Origin: Brevipalpus yothersi
Taxonomy: Eukaryota > Arthropoda > Arachnida > Trombidiformes > Tenuipalpidae
Length of the DNA stretch: 64,000 nucleotides
Assembly: GCA_003956705.1 (NCBI GenBank)
Contig: QZCP01000169.1
Location: 25,938-89,937 of the forward strand
Direction: 5' to 3'
The position numbers were made by a program, and so were the translations under genes. The notes under the pieces are model-generated. The model ran no database searches and was not told the origin of the DNA. It saw only the letters and a list, made by a program, of their open reading frames with translations. Below, one piece after another: positions 1 to 10,589 of the stretch (the stretch's first letter is position 1; every line of letters starts with the position of its first letter).

Positions 1-210
1 TTCAGTCAACCATCTGATACATACACCAAGCACCGCTACTAAGGAAATGAGCGATGCCTAACTTCGGTAATGCCAGCCCACTTTTGCATAGAAAAGTTAC
101 ACCAGCACATTGAAAATAAATGATTATGATAGAGAGAGAGAGAGAGTAAAATCTTAGCATGTAAAGGAAGATCATTCACAGCGGATGCATCAATTCCATA
201 GGAGCATTAC
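1..210. other. Intron of MAP7-like gene at left edge
   Basis: This stretch lies downstream (minus strand) of the donor site that closes the last visible MAP7-like exon at 211. A short (GA)n run is at about 131-146. I see no further coding exon; the remaining exons are presumably outside the window. Confidence 0.5.
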
Positions 211-687
211 CTTTTTCCTTAGCATTCTCTCTTCCTCATCTTTACGTAGTCGTTCTTGAATTCCCCTTTCTATTTCTTCTTTAGCTCGTGCTTCTTGCGC
301 TTCTCGTTCCGCTTTGATGAGAGCTGCTTCTTGTTCTCTCCGATGTCTTTCCTCTTCTTCACGTTTCCTAAGCTCTTGCTGCCGGATGAGAAAGAAAAAA
401 CAAGTGATTATGGGTTATAAGATACTTGAGGTAAATAAAGACAGACAATCAAGGTGGTAGTGTGATATTTTCAAACAAACTTGACGAAGAGCACATCAAG
501 AGCATCTAATTCATGAACAAAAAGAGATCCACAATTAGGTGAGAGTTGATGAAGGATATCTCATCAAAATCTATATGTCGTTACAAGTAAAATTGATAGG
601 TCTCTATTTCGAATGCCGTGATTGACAGTTTATCAGCCAGCCACTAAGATGCCATATTTGAAGCTGTATATAAACAGAAGCTTTTCA

Positions 688-747
<60 letters not shown>

Positions 748-3700
748 TTTTCACTTCTCAACTGCTTATAAGCTCCAACTCGTAAGTTTTCACGCTTTAC
801 TACTCTCTACTCTCATTCCAAAGTTGGATGGGATCAACAGAAGTGTTTCTGTCGAGAGAGTGGAAAAAAGTATGAAAATAAACCCGGTCAAGATGTTGTG
901 GGAGTCAAGAGACAACCACATGTGCAATCCATACACAATCTGTAGTCATTCTTACTGCAAGAACATACACCATACAGGACATATTGACGGCTTGTGTTGA
1001 GATAGGAATTTTATGAGTAAAAGAAATTTTTCTCTCCTTTTTGATTACAATATTTCAGTTTCATTGATGCTCATCAACACATTGTACACTTACCATTGCA
1101 TCATGAAGTTTCTGTTCTTGGAAAAGTCGATGTTCTTCAGCAAGTCTAATCTGTTCAGCTTCTTCTTCTTGGCGTTGCTTTTCCTCTCTTCGTCTTTGCT
1201 CTTCTTCAACTCGTAAACGCTCCTGTTCAGCTTTTCTTGCTTCCTCTTCTTGACGTTTTTGAGCTTCTCGTTCAGCTTGCTCTCTGGCCAACTGTAAAGA
1301 AAAACGGAAAAGAAAACAAATGACAGTTGAGAAGAAAAGTTGAGAAAATTTTTTCATTCGATTTATTCTTTCAACTGTAACTCTAAGATACCGAAGATGA
1401 TATTCAAGGCTGATTAGGCTATTCTGAGTACAAGAATCTCAATATACATATATATCATCTTGAAATAAGTTTGTGTGTTGTTTCTTTTCTCTCAGTGAAA
1501 ATGATAGACTACAGAATGGTGGAAAGATAGCGAACTAATTGATGACTTCTGTTGGAAATTTAAAAAAAGGAACGGTACAAACTGTAGCTCCTCAAAATAT
1601 GCTTGCATTCATTCGATTTGGTAAACTTAAGTATGCAAATTCGGGCTCATTCCATCATGATGATAAACATGGAAGAGAAAGCCATGAAAGGTGAGATACG
1701 GTGGAGGAACTGATATACATGTATCTTTCTCTCTCTCTCTCAACATGCATTCATTTTACGCTTCAAAATGTGATGAATGGAGAAGCGGTTTTCCTGATCA
1801 AGCTTTGGATTCCCACTCTCTCTTCACGATTCAAGGGTGAAGTCCATTATCTCCGAATAAAGAGAAAATTAGACCGAGCAGCGAAGTGTCATATCTGATA
1901 AACCTTGAAATAATAAGCATGCCCAAAAATGATGAACACATATACACCGAGTATAAAGTATATGCATATGAATCAAGTTAGAAATGATATTATAATTACC
2001 CTTCTTTTTTCCGCCAAGATTCGCTTGTACTCCTCCTCACTTGTAATCTTTTTGGAGCTGGAACTGGTGCTACTAACCAAGCTGCTTGAGCCACTGGTTA
2101 AACTTCCCTGATTTAAACTAGTTTCACTTTCTACTCCATTTTGGCTTCCACCACCTACATTGTTACAACCTATATTCTGGTGTCCATTACAACTGCTAGA
2201 TGATTCATTCATATTTTCTTTATTTGCACCAATTGTGTGTGCTTGTCGATTATGTGATGAAGGAACAAGTGATGGAGATGAGGATGATGTTTTAGAATGA
2301 GACTGTTTAGCTCTTTCTGAGGTCGAATTCTTACTAACACTGTAACACTCATTTGGTCCTGCTTTGGATGAGGCCGCAGCGGAAGAGGAAGATGAGGAAA
2401 TTGGACTAACTGTGCCCGATCCTGAACACTTATTATTATTATCGCTATGTTGTTGATGCTGCTGTTGTTGTTGAAGATAGATCTTAGCAGATCGACGAGC
2501 TGCAGCGGCCGCTTTAACATGAGCTGGTTTTCGTGGAGGCACAGGTTTAGCTTGGTTTTCATAAGATCTATTTGAACTATCACTGCCTTGATCATTTGAA
2601 ACATCAGTACCTCTTATCGGACGACGGTTAGTTGATCCAGCAGATCGAGCTCGATTTGGCCGTAAAACAGTGGCGGTTGATGGTGTAGTGGGTGTGATTG
2701 GCGATCTTAGTGAATTTGACTGGCTTAAAACACTTTTAGCATCAGGGAAAACTCCTCCGATACTGACTGGACGCGGCCTCCTGGCCGTTGTTCGTCGTCT
2801 ACAAACGCCTACTGAAGATGTTGTAGATTGATCTGATGTACCAGACACTGATGTTGGCCTACTTGAGTTTGTTATAACAGCAGTACGAGGAGTTGATGTG
2901 ACCGACGAAGCAGCAGCGGCAACTGTGGTAATGAGAGAAGGAAACATTATTTTAGGAGGCTCAAGACGATAAATTTTCATTAAGAAAGAGATAAAATCAA
3001 AGATATGGGGGAGATTTGAAAGGTTGATAAAAATGATTTAATAAAAGAGGGAAGAAAAGAAAGAAAGAAAGAGAGAGAGAAAACAAAGGTGACGATCAAG
3101 ATTGATCAAAATTTGGTAATATTTCCAGAATATCATGCCTGCTTTCAGTTTCAAATTGAGCTACATTTTTTTGTGCATCTTAAAAATCAAATCAGGTATC
3201 TGAGTAACATTGAATCAAAGATTTCTGTTTCAAGAACGAAAGAAAAAAGAAAAAATAAATGGTCTTTTGAGCACCAATTGAGTCTTCAACAAGAATGAAG
3301 CTCTAGAGGAGGCTCATGAAAAAGTTGATCCCTAAGTGCAAAAAGAAGAATAAAGATCAAGCCAAGAATCACTTCTGAATTGGTTAATGGTTCATGGATA
3401 AGGTTATCCATCAATTGAGCTTTCCATTTTCGGAGATCGTCCTCCGAAGAAGTGAAGAAGGCACGCTGGAATCAAGCGAACCAGACTAAAAAGGCCGAGG
3501 TGAGTAATAAAAAGAATAAGAGAGAGGGAGAGAGAGCATCAACAAATGATGCAATCATGCTAATTTTCTTAACTATTGTAGAATGAGAGCAGGAAGTAGG
3601 AGTTTGGATGTTAGGATCATCGCTTCCATCGTGATCACCAGTTAGTTATGAAGCTACAGATCTTTTCAATCAAGTCAAATCATTCATTGTATCTGTTGGC

Positions 3701-5136
3701 GTGTGTGATGAACAAATGCTGATAAGGTTTCAAGGAGAGAGAAGAGTATGTGTATGTGTGTGTGTGAGCAAGCGAAATGATGAGATCAGCTATAAGGTTC
3801 AACGAAACTCGATAATAAATGTATATGTATCGAAATCATTGGACAATTTTCAAGGCACGCTTCCAGATAACAATCCAAAGGGCATTGATGTTGTTGGATG
3901 ATGAGAAAGAATTGAATAATTTGGTTTCATCTGTGTTCGGAACCTGCGTTATACTAGCAAATATGGCGACAAGCTATCTAGATCATCAACATCAAATCAT
4001 CATCAAATAATTGCACAGAGAGAGGAAGATGAATAGGTGGTACATAATACAGAGTGGAAAGAGAGAAAGAGAGAGAGAGAGTGTGTGTGAAAGAATGGAA
4101 AAAACTCGATTGATCAAGTGTAATCGGTGATCATAGTTTGGCTTGAAAAAAAGAGGAGTGGATAAAGAGAGATGAAAAAAGAAGAGCAGCAGGAAGAACT
4201 GAAAGTTGATTATCAAAGATGATTAAGAAAAAACTGGAAATAAAAAAAAAACGTACCAGAATTTCTTAACCGGAGAGATTCTTCCAGATAGCGTTGTCTT
4301 GGCTTAGCAAGTTGATCTAATCGTGACATGCTTACTGCTCTTCTTGGCCCATTTTTGTTGATAAAATTTTCCTTACAACTATCGGTACTCATCATGGATT
4401 CACTTAACTTATATCCACTTGAATCTTTACTTCGATTGGCAAGAGAATATGATGAAGCACGTGATGACAACATACACTCTCGTGGAGTGACTGGGACTAG
4501 TTCCGGATGCCGTTTACGTGCTGTAGATACACAGTACATACTCTGGGTCATAAGATTATCCATTGGAGAAACCTGTAATAAAATAATCAACAATAACAAC
4601 AAGACAATCAACAACACAATCTGTCAGTAACAACTTGAGAGAGAGAGAAAGAGAAAACACAAATTTTAAATAGAGGCTTATTTTATAATTATGTATACTC
4701 TTGCTTGACCCCCGAAAAAGAGAAAAATAAAAGGGTATATATATTTATATACAAGGTAAAAGATTAATTGACTAATAATCTTTCATACTAATCAAGTGAT
4801 GAGGACAACTTAGTGGCAGGTAAAGAAGGATAATGATCATCATAAGGTAAATAATAGGGGGAAGAGAGAAAGAGAAAGAGAGAGGCAATGAGAAAGAGAG
4901 GAAGAAAGAGGGAAAGAGAAAAAGAAAGAGAGAAAGAGATAGGACAGGTAAAAGAGAGAGAGAATGGATAATGTTTTTAGATCACACTTATTTTTCCACT
5001 ACTGCTGCTCTCTATCTGAATACATGGACATCATGTTCGAAAGTTCGAACATTATTATCATGAATATATCTTTTTTTCCGGGTTAAATTATCATCATCAT
5101 CACTAATATGTGTGAGTCTACATGAGGGTAGAATGA

Positions 5137-5216
<80 letters not shown>

Positions 5217-5264
5217 NNNNNNNNNNNNNNNNNNNNNNNNNNNNNNNNNNNNNNNNNNNNNNNN

Positions 5265-5315
<51 letters not shown>

Positions 5316-6101
5316 TTAGAGATAGAGAGAAAAAAATTCCAGGATTACAGTTAGATAGAATGTAACTACTATCGATGATTTCGTATCATTGCGGAGGCCT
5401 CAATAGATAGATATGATATTGGTCAAAGTTGATAAAGAGGATGCTCTTCCTTCCGAAAGTAAGAAAAGGTGAAGAAGGAAAAGGACCAAATAAGTAAGTA
5501 TGGTATGAGTGTGTATGTGTTTGGCTGAATTCCTTCTTGCCGGTCTCTCCTTCTCTTTCTTTTGGGGGTGAAGAAATATGATACGAAATCAGATAGTAGC
5601 GGAAAGCATGCGATGAAGTAAAAAGAAAGAAGAAGAAAAAAAAAGAAATGCGATCAAGGTGTACAGCTACAGTTAATTCAAATTCAGATCGATTAATGTA
5701 TGGATATAATCATTAACAACAGTGACCAATCGAGCATTTTGTACCTGATCACGAAGTCCTACATTAGAAGATGAGCGACCACGATGATTGTGGGGGCTAT
5801 TAAAATGATAATGTTGATTAAGGTGATGATGGTGATGATGATGAGTAAGAGAATTATCTTTTTCGAGTGGCAAATCTGTTCCAAAAGGTGGTATCACTAA
5901 ACTTTTATGCATAGAGATCACTGGCACATGTTGTTGGTATTGATAATGAATATCCCTAACACTCGAACCACCGCCACCATTACTGGTATGATGTTGTTGA
6001 TGGTGTAATTGATTAATATTATCTTCTTCCTCGAGAGATGGGCTAACACCCAAGCCACCACTCTCAAGGTCCCCTTCACACATTAATCCATAGGAAGACA
6101 T
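211..6101 (-). CDS. Ensconsin/MAP7-like microtubule-associated protein, 3' end missing
   Basis: Five minus-strand exons splice in frame: 6101-5745, 4572-4257, 2922-2000, 1291-1094 and 378-211 (phases 0, 1, 0, 0, 0), giving about 654 residues before the edge. MAP7 proteins bind microtubules and recruit kinesin-1. Residues 1-119 are His/Gln/Asn-rich with a seven-His run. Exon 2 holds SMSRLDQLAKPRQR, typical of the family's middle region. Exon 3 is low-complexity Ser/Ala/Gln and ends in ILAEKRR, which joins LAREQAEREAQKRQ of exon 4. Exons 4 and 5 are a continuous Glu/Arg/Lys/Gln coiled coil matching the C-terminal MAP7 (kinesin-binding) domain. The start is the first ATG in an open exon with a purine at -3 relative position nearby (AAAGTAGCC before ATG); the frame upstream has no other ATG. 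The N-terminal microtubule-binding coiled coil of the family is not seen. Intron 1 contains the N gap. Family call is firm; the 5' end is less so. Confidence 0.85.
690..744. repeat. (CT)n microsatellite
   Basis: An almost pure CT dinucleotide run of about 55 bp lies in the intron between the last two visible MAP7-like exons. Confidence 0.95.
5139..5310. repeat. (GA)n microsatellite interrupted by assembly gap
   Basis: GA dinucleotides run on both sides of a 48-base N stretch (5217-5264) inside MAP7-like intron 1. The gap probably reflects collapse of the repeat, so its true length is unknown. Confidence 0.95.
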
Positions 6102-6219
6102 GGCTACTTTTATTTTCACACACAGCCAACACACACAATCACAATCACAATATGAGGCTATATATATTCACACAGACAAACGAGATGTGTCCGATTGATC
6201 AACACACACCCGATAAGTA

Positions 6220-7105
6220 CACCTTTACTCACGACAATTTAAATGCTAACTGATGAAAGTTTCAAAACACAACTTGATGGTATGGAATCAATATCATGAG
6301 AAGTTCTGATTCAGAATATATATTTCGGAACATATACTAAACACGTTTACTCTCTCTCTCTTTCATGAAAAAGTGAGCACTTTTAAACCAGTTCGAAGCT
6401 CGATTGCCTTTTCGGAGCTCAACCAGAGTGTCTCCGATTGTGGTACCATCTGATGTTCTATAATCATACTGTATTTCATCATGTAAAAGAAGGAAAAAGG
6501 TTTTCCTTTTCAGGGAAAACTCCCTTCAATTTTGATAGTGGAAAAATTTTTCTTTGCCCACATTCAATTTATCAACTCGAGATATGGGATGATTTTTGAG
6601 TACAATGATGATGAGATTTGAGAGGAGATCGATCTATGGAGATGAGAGTTCTCTATTTTTTCGCTTCTCTGATCACAGATGCTGGAGGTGATGATTGAGT
6701 TTAGTGAAAACTTTTTGTTTCACGAGGAGCGAAATTTTGCCAACCAAAAGAATAATTACTGTGTAGCGTGTAAATCAAGATAATTCATGTGCATTGGATA
6801 GGAAAATAGTTGATCTCGTGCTTTTTTTTGGCTCTCTCTAAACATCATCATCCACATGATATTGAAACAGTATTCTCTTCCCATCTTTTTTTTCCGCTAC
6901 ACTCATCGTTCAATGAATATGAGCATGTGAGTCTATGTTGAAACTTTCTTTCTCTCTCTTTTTTTGGCTCGTGAAAAGTGTACATGACATAAAAAAATAC
7001 TTGAATTTGAAATTATTTTTTGATTAGTTTCCAATTATTACCTCATTTTTGACCAATTAAAGTATTCAATTTTTCTCCTCCTCCATTTCTTTCCCTCTAT
7101 ATACG
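6220..7105. repeat. Direct repeat copy A, upstream of MAP7-like gene
   Basis: This noncoding segment aligns by eye, in the same orientation, with 7914-8650 and then 9640-9775 (copy B). Shared landmarks in order include GGAATCAATA, ACCATCTGATGT, GAGAGGAGATC, a nearly identical block at 6751-6828, ATGATATTGAAACAGTATTCTC and GAAATTATTTTTTGATTAG. It begins about 120 bp upstream of the MAP7-like start codon and so may include that gene's promoter. It ends just past the 3' end of the GNAT gene. No ORF in it looks coding. Confidence 0.85.
6751..6828. promoter_or_regulatory. Highly conserved block inside copy A
   Basis: About 77 bp starting AATAATTACTGTGTAGCGTG is nearly identical to 8440-8517 in copy B (one clear substitution, A/G), while surrounding duplicated sequence has many substitutions and indels. 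That contrast suggests selection on a regulatory element, or local gene conversion. Function is inferred only. Confidence 0.45.
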
Positions 7106-7123
7106 ATTTTATCCACCAATTGT

Positions 7124-7840
7124 TTAGCTTTGGGGAATTTGTACACATTTTGTCAATTCAGAAAGCTTTTTAATTTCCCTATTTTGTATATCAAAATTAT
7201 CAGAGGCACGCCACGTGCCATAAATGACTTTGAGTTTTGGCCACTCTTGGTCAGTGATCGCATACCACGCTGTGTCTCGGTTTCGAGATTTGTATATCGT
7301 TGATTGTCGAAAAGTGCCTTCATAAGAGAATCCAAATTTTTGAGCTGCCCGTCTTGAACGCTCATTTAGAGCATCACATTTCCACTCTAGACGTCTATAT
7401 CCCGATTCAAAGGCCCATTCAATCATTAGCATTAGGGCTTCTGTGCCACTACGCGTTCGTTGCAATATCGGTGACAAATGAAGGTGACCAATTTCAATGC
7501 ACCCTACATTGGGCTTAATTCGCAAATAACTAGCCATTCCAGCAGATCCCTCGGACCCTGAGAGTGTGTAGAATTTTGGGTCCTCTCCAAAACACAAGTT
7601 TTTGGCCCAATTAATAAATTCAGATTCTCCAGAGAAAGGTCCATATGGCAAGTAGGTCCAATCTTGGCCAGTTGTATCTTTTGAGAACGCTTCGTAAAGA
7701 GCAGATAAATGTGAATTATCTATTCGTTCCACCGTAGCACAAGAACTTTTTAAGGTCGAAAAGTTGGGATGTGGAGGAATTTGGAAATTTCGAATGGCTC
7801 GACCAATTGGTTGTCCCAATTTATTGAATATTTGATCCAT
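7124..7840 (-). CDS. GNAT-family N-acetyltransferase, bacterial type, single exon
   Basis: The 238-residue ORF has no intron. It belongs to the RimJ/RimL-like GNAT group (Acetyltransf_3 type), which transfers acetyl from acetyl-CoA to an amine; the substrate is unknown. Landmarks in order are LGQPIGRAI near the N terminus, WTYLPYGPF, GMASYLRI followed by IEIGHLHLSPILQRT (the acetyl-CoA binding strand and loop), YRRLEWKCDALNERSRRAA, FGFSYEGTFRQ and NRDTAWYAI near the C terminus. As I recall this family, these stretches are strongly conserved in bacterial and fungal proteins. The start is the first true ATG; the frame is open slightly further upstream, and GATCAG just before it could be an acceptor from a 5' UTR intron. 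The gene is complete and unbroken. It lies between two direct repeats, and intronless structure beside intron-rich neighbours suggests horizontal transfer; a retrocopy is the alternative. Confidence 0.88.
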   Translation of the reverse strand: MDQIFNKLGQPIGRAIRNFQIPPHPNFSTLKSSCATVERIDNSHLSALYEAFSKDTTGQDWTYLPYGPFSGESEFINWAKNLCFGEDPKFYTLSGSEGSAGMASYLRIKPNVGCIEIGHLHLSPILQRTRSGTEALMLMIEWAFESGYRRLEWKCDALNERSRRAAQKFGFSYEGTFRQSTIYKSRNRDTAWYAITDQEWPKLKVIYGTWRASDNFDIQNREIKKLSELTKCVQIPQS

Positions 7841-8439
7841 GAACCACCTGATCAATGTAATGTTTCATCATAAGTTGGATGTCCAATGAAAATAGCAAGC
7901 GCTAGAGCTGTACAGCTTCACTTACCACAATTTGAATGTGAGGTGATGATGATTTCAAAGTTTTAAAATACAAGTTTATGGTCTGGAATCAATACCGTTG
8001 GAACATGTATTGGAAATTTTTTCCGTTCTTCGCTGAAAAATGCTCACTTTCGAAAAAATCAAGCTCAATACAAGAATCACCTTTCCAGAGGCTCAACCAA
8101 AAAGGCCCATATAGAAGTACCATCTGATGTCCTATGATCACACTGCATTCCATCATGCAAGATTAAATAATGGAAGAGGGAATATTTCCTATTCACTTTT
8201 GAAACTTAGAGAGCTCCTTTCAATTTTGACTATAATATTTGGAAAAATTTTTCGTCTGCATTCAATTTCATTTCATTTTGTCATCAAGATGGGATAATTT
8301 TTGTGTACGATGATAAGATTTGAGAGGAGATCAATCTATGAAGATGAGAGATGAGTTCTCTTCTTATTTTTCTCAGATGCTGGGTGATGATCGAGTTTTG
8401 TAAAAATTTTTATTTCATGAGGAGAAGTTTTGCCAAACA

Positions 8440-8517
8440 AATAATTACTGTGTAGCGTGTAAATCGAGATAATTCATGTGCATTGGATAGGAAAATAGTT
8501 GATCTCGTGCTTTTTTC
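8440..8517. promoter_or_regulatory. Highly conserved block inside copy B
   Basis: This is the partner of 6751-6828 and is near-identical over about 77 bp. It lies roughly 600 bp upstream of the GNAT start on the minus strand. A regulatory role is inferred from conservation only. Confidence 0.45.
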
Positions 8518-9470
8518 AGCTCTCCTAAGACATCATTCACATGATATTGAAACAGTATTCTCTCTCTTTTTCCTTTTTCTCTTTCTCTCTCTCTCTCTAC
8601 ATTCATCGTTCTGTGAATATGAACGCATGTGAGTCGATGTTAGAACTCTCTTTCTCTTTCTTTCCAAGTTGCACAATAGACAGAATCCGTTCAAGATCAG
8701 CTGATCTGAGTATTCAGAACTCTAGAAGCCAGAGTCAGAAGCCAAAAGAATTGGCTTAAGAAAAATAACAAATATTTATATTCTTCTTTTGGCTGCCAAG
8801 CAAACCAGTTTAAATAAATTGCCCAGCATTCAGTGTAATCTTCAACCTTCAACCTCTGAATGAAAATCTGTGTTACTTTTCTCTTAATTCTCAAATACTT
8901 ATCAGAGCATCATCATCAGCTTCCATTTGATTTCCATTAAACATTTTTTCTCTCTCTCTATCTCACTTTTATCACTGGTGAAACTGGTCGAGAAGAGAGT
9001 GTAGAAAAATTTTTATCACTATCATTTTTTCTCTCCCCATCATTTTTCCGTTCCTCTTCGCTCCAACCTAAGCTCTGCCATGAATAAATGTACAAAATTA
9101 TTACAAATCATTTGTGCATCGTGAATTGTTGATGCAACAACAACAACAATAACAGCGTTCTCTTCACCACCAAAATCGTATAGTAAGTATCTGATTGTGT
9201 GTAAGATTTTTGTGAAAAAGAAGAAAGTTCATTGAAGAAAATTATCTTGTGTGAAAAAAGAAAGAAGAAGGATTGGCTCCAGAAAGAGACAAGATTGAGG
9301 GAAAGTTGCGGAAGAAGGAAGAGAGAGAAAGTCTCTCTCTTTTGGAAAAGAGTTTAAATGGTTAAGAATCATTGGACTCAGTATAGAAAGTCGCTGTAAT
9401 AGTGTTGAGAAACAGGATCTTTTTCTGAACCAGCAAAATACCGATGCTGTTCCCGGGTTGATGAGAGAGA

Positions 9471-9528
9471 GATGAAGAGAGAGAGAAAGAGTAGCGGTTT
9501 TCTCTCTCTCTCTCTCTCTCTCTTCATC
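9471..9528. repeat. Imperfect GA/TC inverted repeat (hairpin)
   Basis: The arm GATGAAGAGAGAGAGAAA at 9471-9488 is complementary to 9511-9528 (17 of 18 positions), separated by about 22 bases that include GTAGCGG. It lies in the part of copy B that copy A lacks. Confidence 0.7.
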
Positions 9529-9775
9529 ATGCCTCTTGGTTCTTGAATCTTTTTTTCAGTCAGAAAAGATCGACCGATTGATGAGGAATAGAGAGAGAGA
9601 GAGGCCAACTGAGGGAAGACTTTTCATTTCTATTACTCTTTTGCTAGTGAAAAGTGTACATTACATGTAAAAATACTTGGATTTGAAATTATTTTTTGAT
9701 TAGTTCTCAATCATCACCTCATTTTTGACCGACAAAAGTATTCAATTTTGCTTCTTCTCTATTTTTTCTTCCTTT

Positions 9776-10368
9776 TTTACAACCACAATTGGCTGGAAAT
9801 TATTATTATCATCATCTGCCAACCTCTATCGACATCATCAAGAATCGTATTTATATTTATCGTTTCATCATCGCATCGTCATTTGACTGGTGAAATTTGT
9901 TTTGTCATTTATCAGACAATAATATATTATACAACAACAACTACTACTACTACTACACACTGGTGTGACATAGGCAAATCTATTTATTCGATTTGCAATT
10001 TCATCAATTCATCACTTTTTTCGAAAGAAAACACAATCTCTTTTGCTCTCTATTGATTCACTACGAATCCTTCCATCATTTTGATCATTTTGATGATACG
10101 TATTCGATTTCATAATCCCGAGAATTTTGTGTTCATTGTTTTTCCTCCTGAATAGCGTAATCATTCAATTTATTTCGTCATCAGAGGAAGAGAGAGAGAA
10201 TCCCAATCGAACACAATCGTCATCATCGATCACTGATCGATTTTCCTTATTGATCCTGAATTATCTATCCAGCGTGAATATTTTTTTGGAACAATTCTCG
10301 ATATCTACATCATCATAATCATAGTTTCCATTTTCTGGTCAGTGTATGTGTCCATACTTATCTGATTG
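9776..10368. other. AT-rich noncoding stretch, possible 5' UTR
   Basis: TCATC-rich and TAC/ACA-repeat sequence between copy B and the possible exon at 10369. I see no coding exon. It could be a 5' untranslated region of a plus-strand transcript, but no promoter element is clear. Confidence 0.3.
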
Positions 10369-10589
10369 ATGATCATCATGTCATTATTTGTCAAATCAAC
10401 TGGATTTACACTTCCATGTAACGGTTATCCAATGGAAGAAACAAGTACTGGTAGTAACGGTTTATTGAAAACTGTTCTTCGTTTACTTTCACACTACACT
10501 GATTGCTCGGATGATGATCACTTGTCTCGTGGAATGAAGAATAATGACCATAATTCCCAATGTAATATCTTTGATCATTTGGCTGAAGG
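10369..10589 (+). CDS. Possible first coding exon, unknown product
   Basis: An open frame starts at the first of two close ATGs (10369, 10378) and ends at a consensus donor, GCTGAAG then GTAAGT, in phase 1. The roughly 73 residues contain a Leu-rich stretch (GLLKTVLRLLSHY) and an acidic DCSDDDH segment; no family is recognised. The next exon is not certain. One acceptor with a matching phase lies inside the SKICH ORF (AAATATTCTAG just after its ATG, about 13799), which would fuse this exon onto the SKICH protein in place of its first eight residues. It could also be an unrelated gene or a chance ORF. Confidence 0.35.

Larger units (their letters stand above)
7914..9775. repeat. Direct repeat copy B, upstream of GNAT gene
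   Basis: 7914-8650 and 9640-9775 match copy A (6220-7105) in order and orientation. About 985 bp (8655-9640) are present only here, with the junction in a CT-rich run, so either B gained or A lost this piece. B starts roughly 75 bp upstream of the GNAT start codon, the same relative place that copy A occupies upstream of the MAP7-like start. No convincing coding exon is seen in it. Confidence 0.85.
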
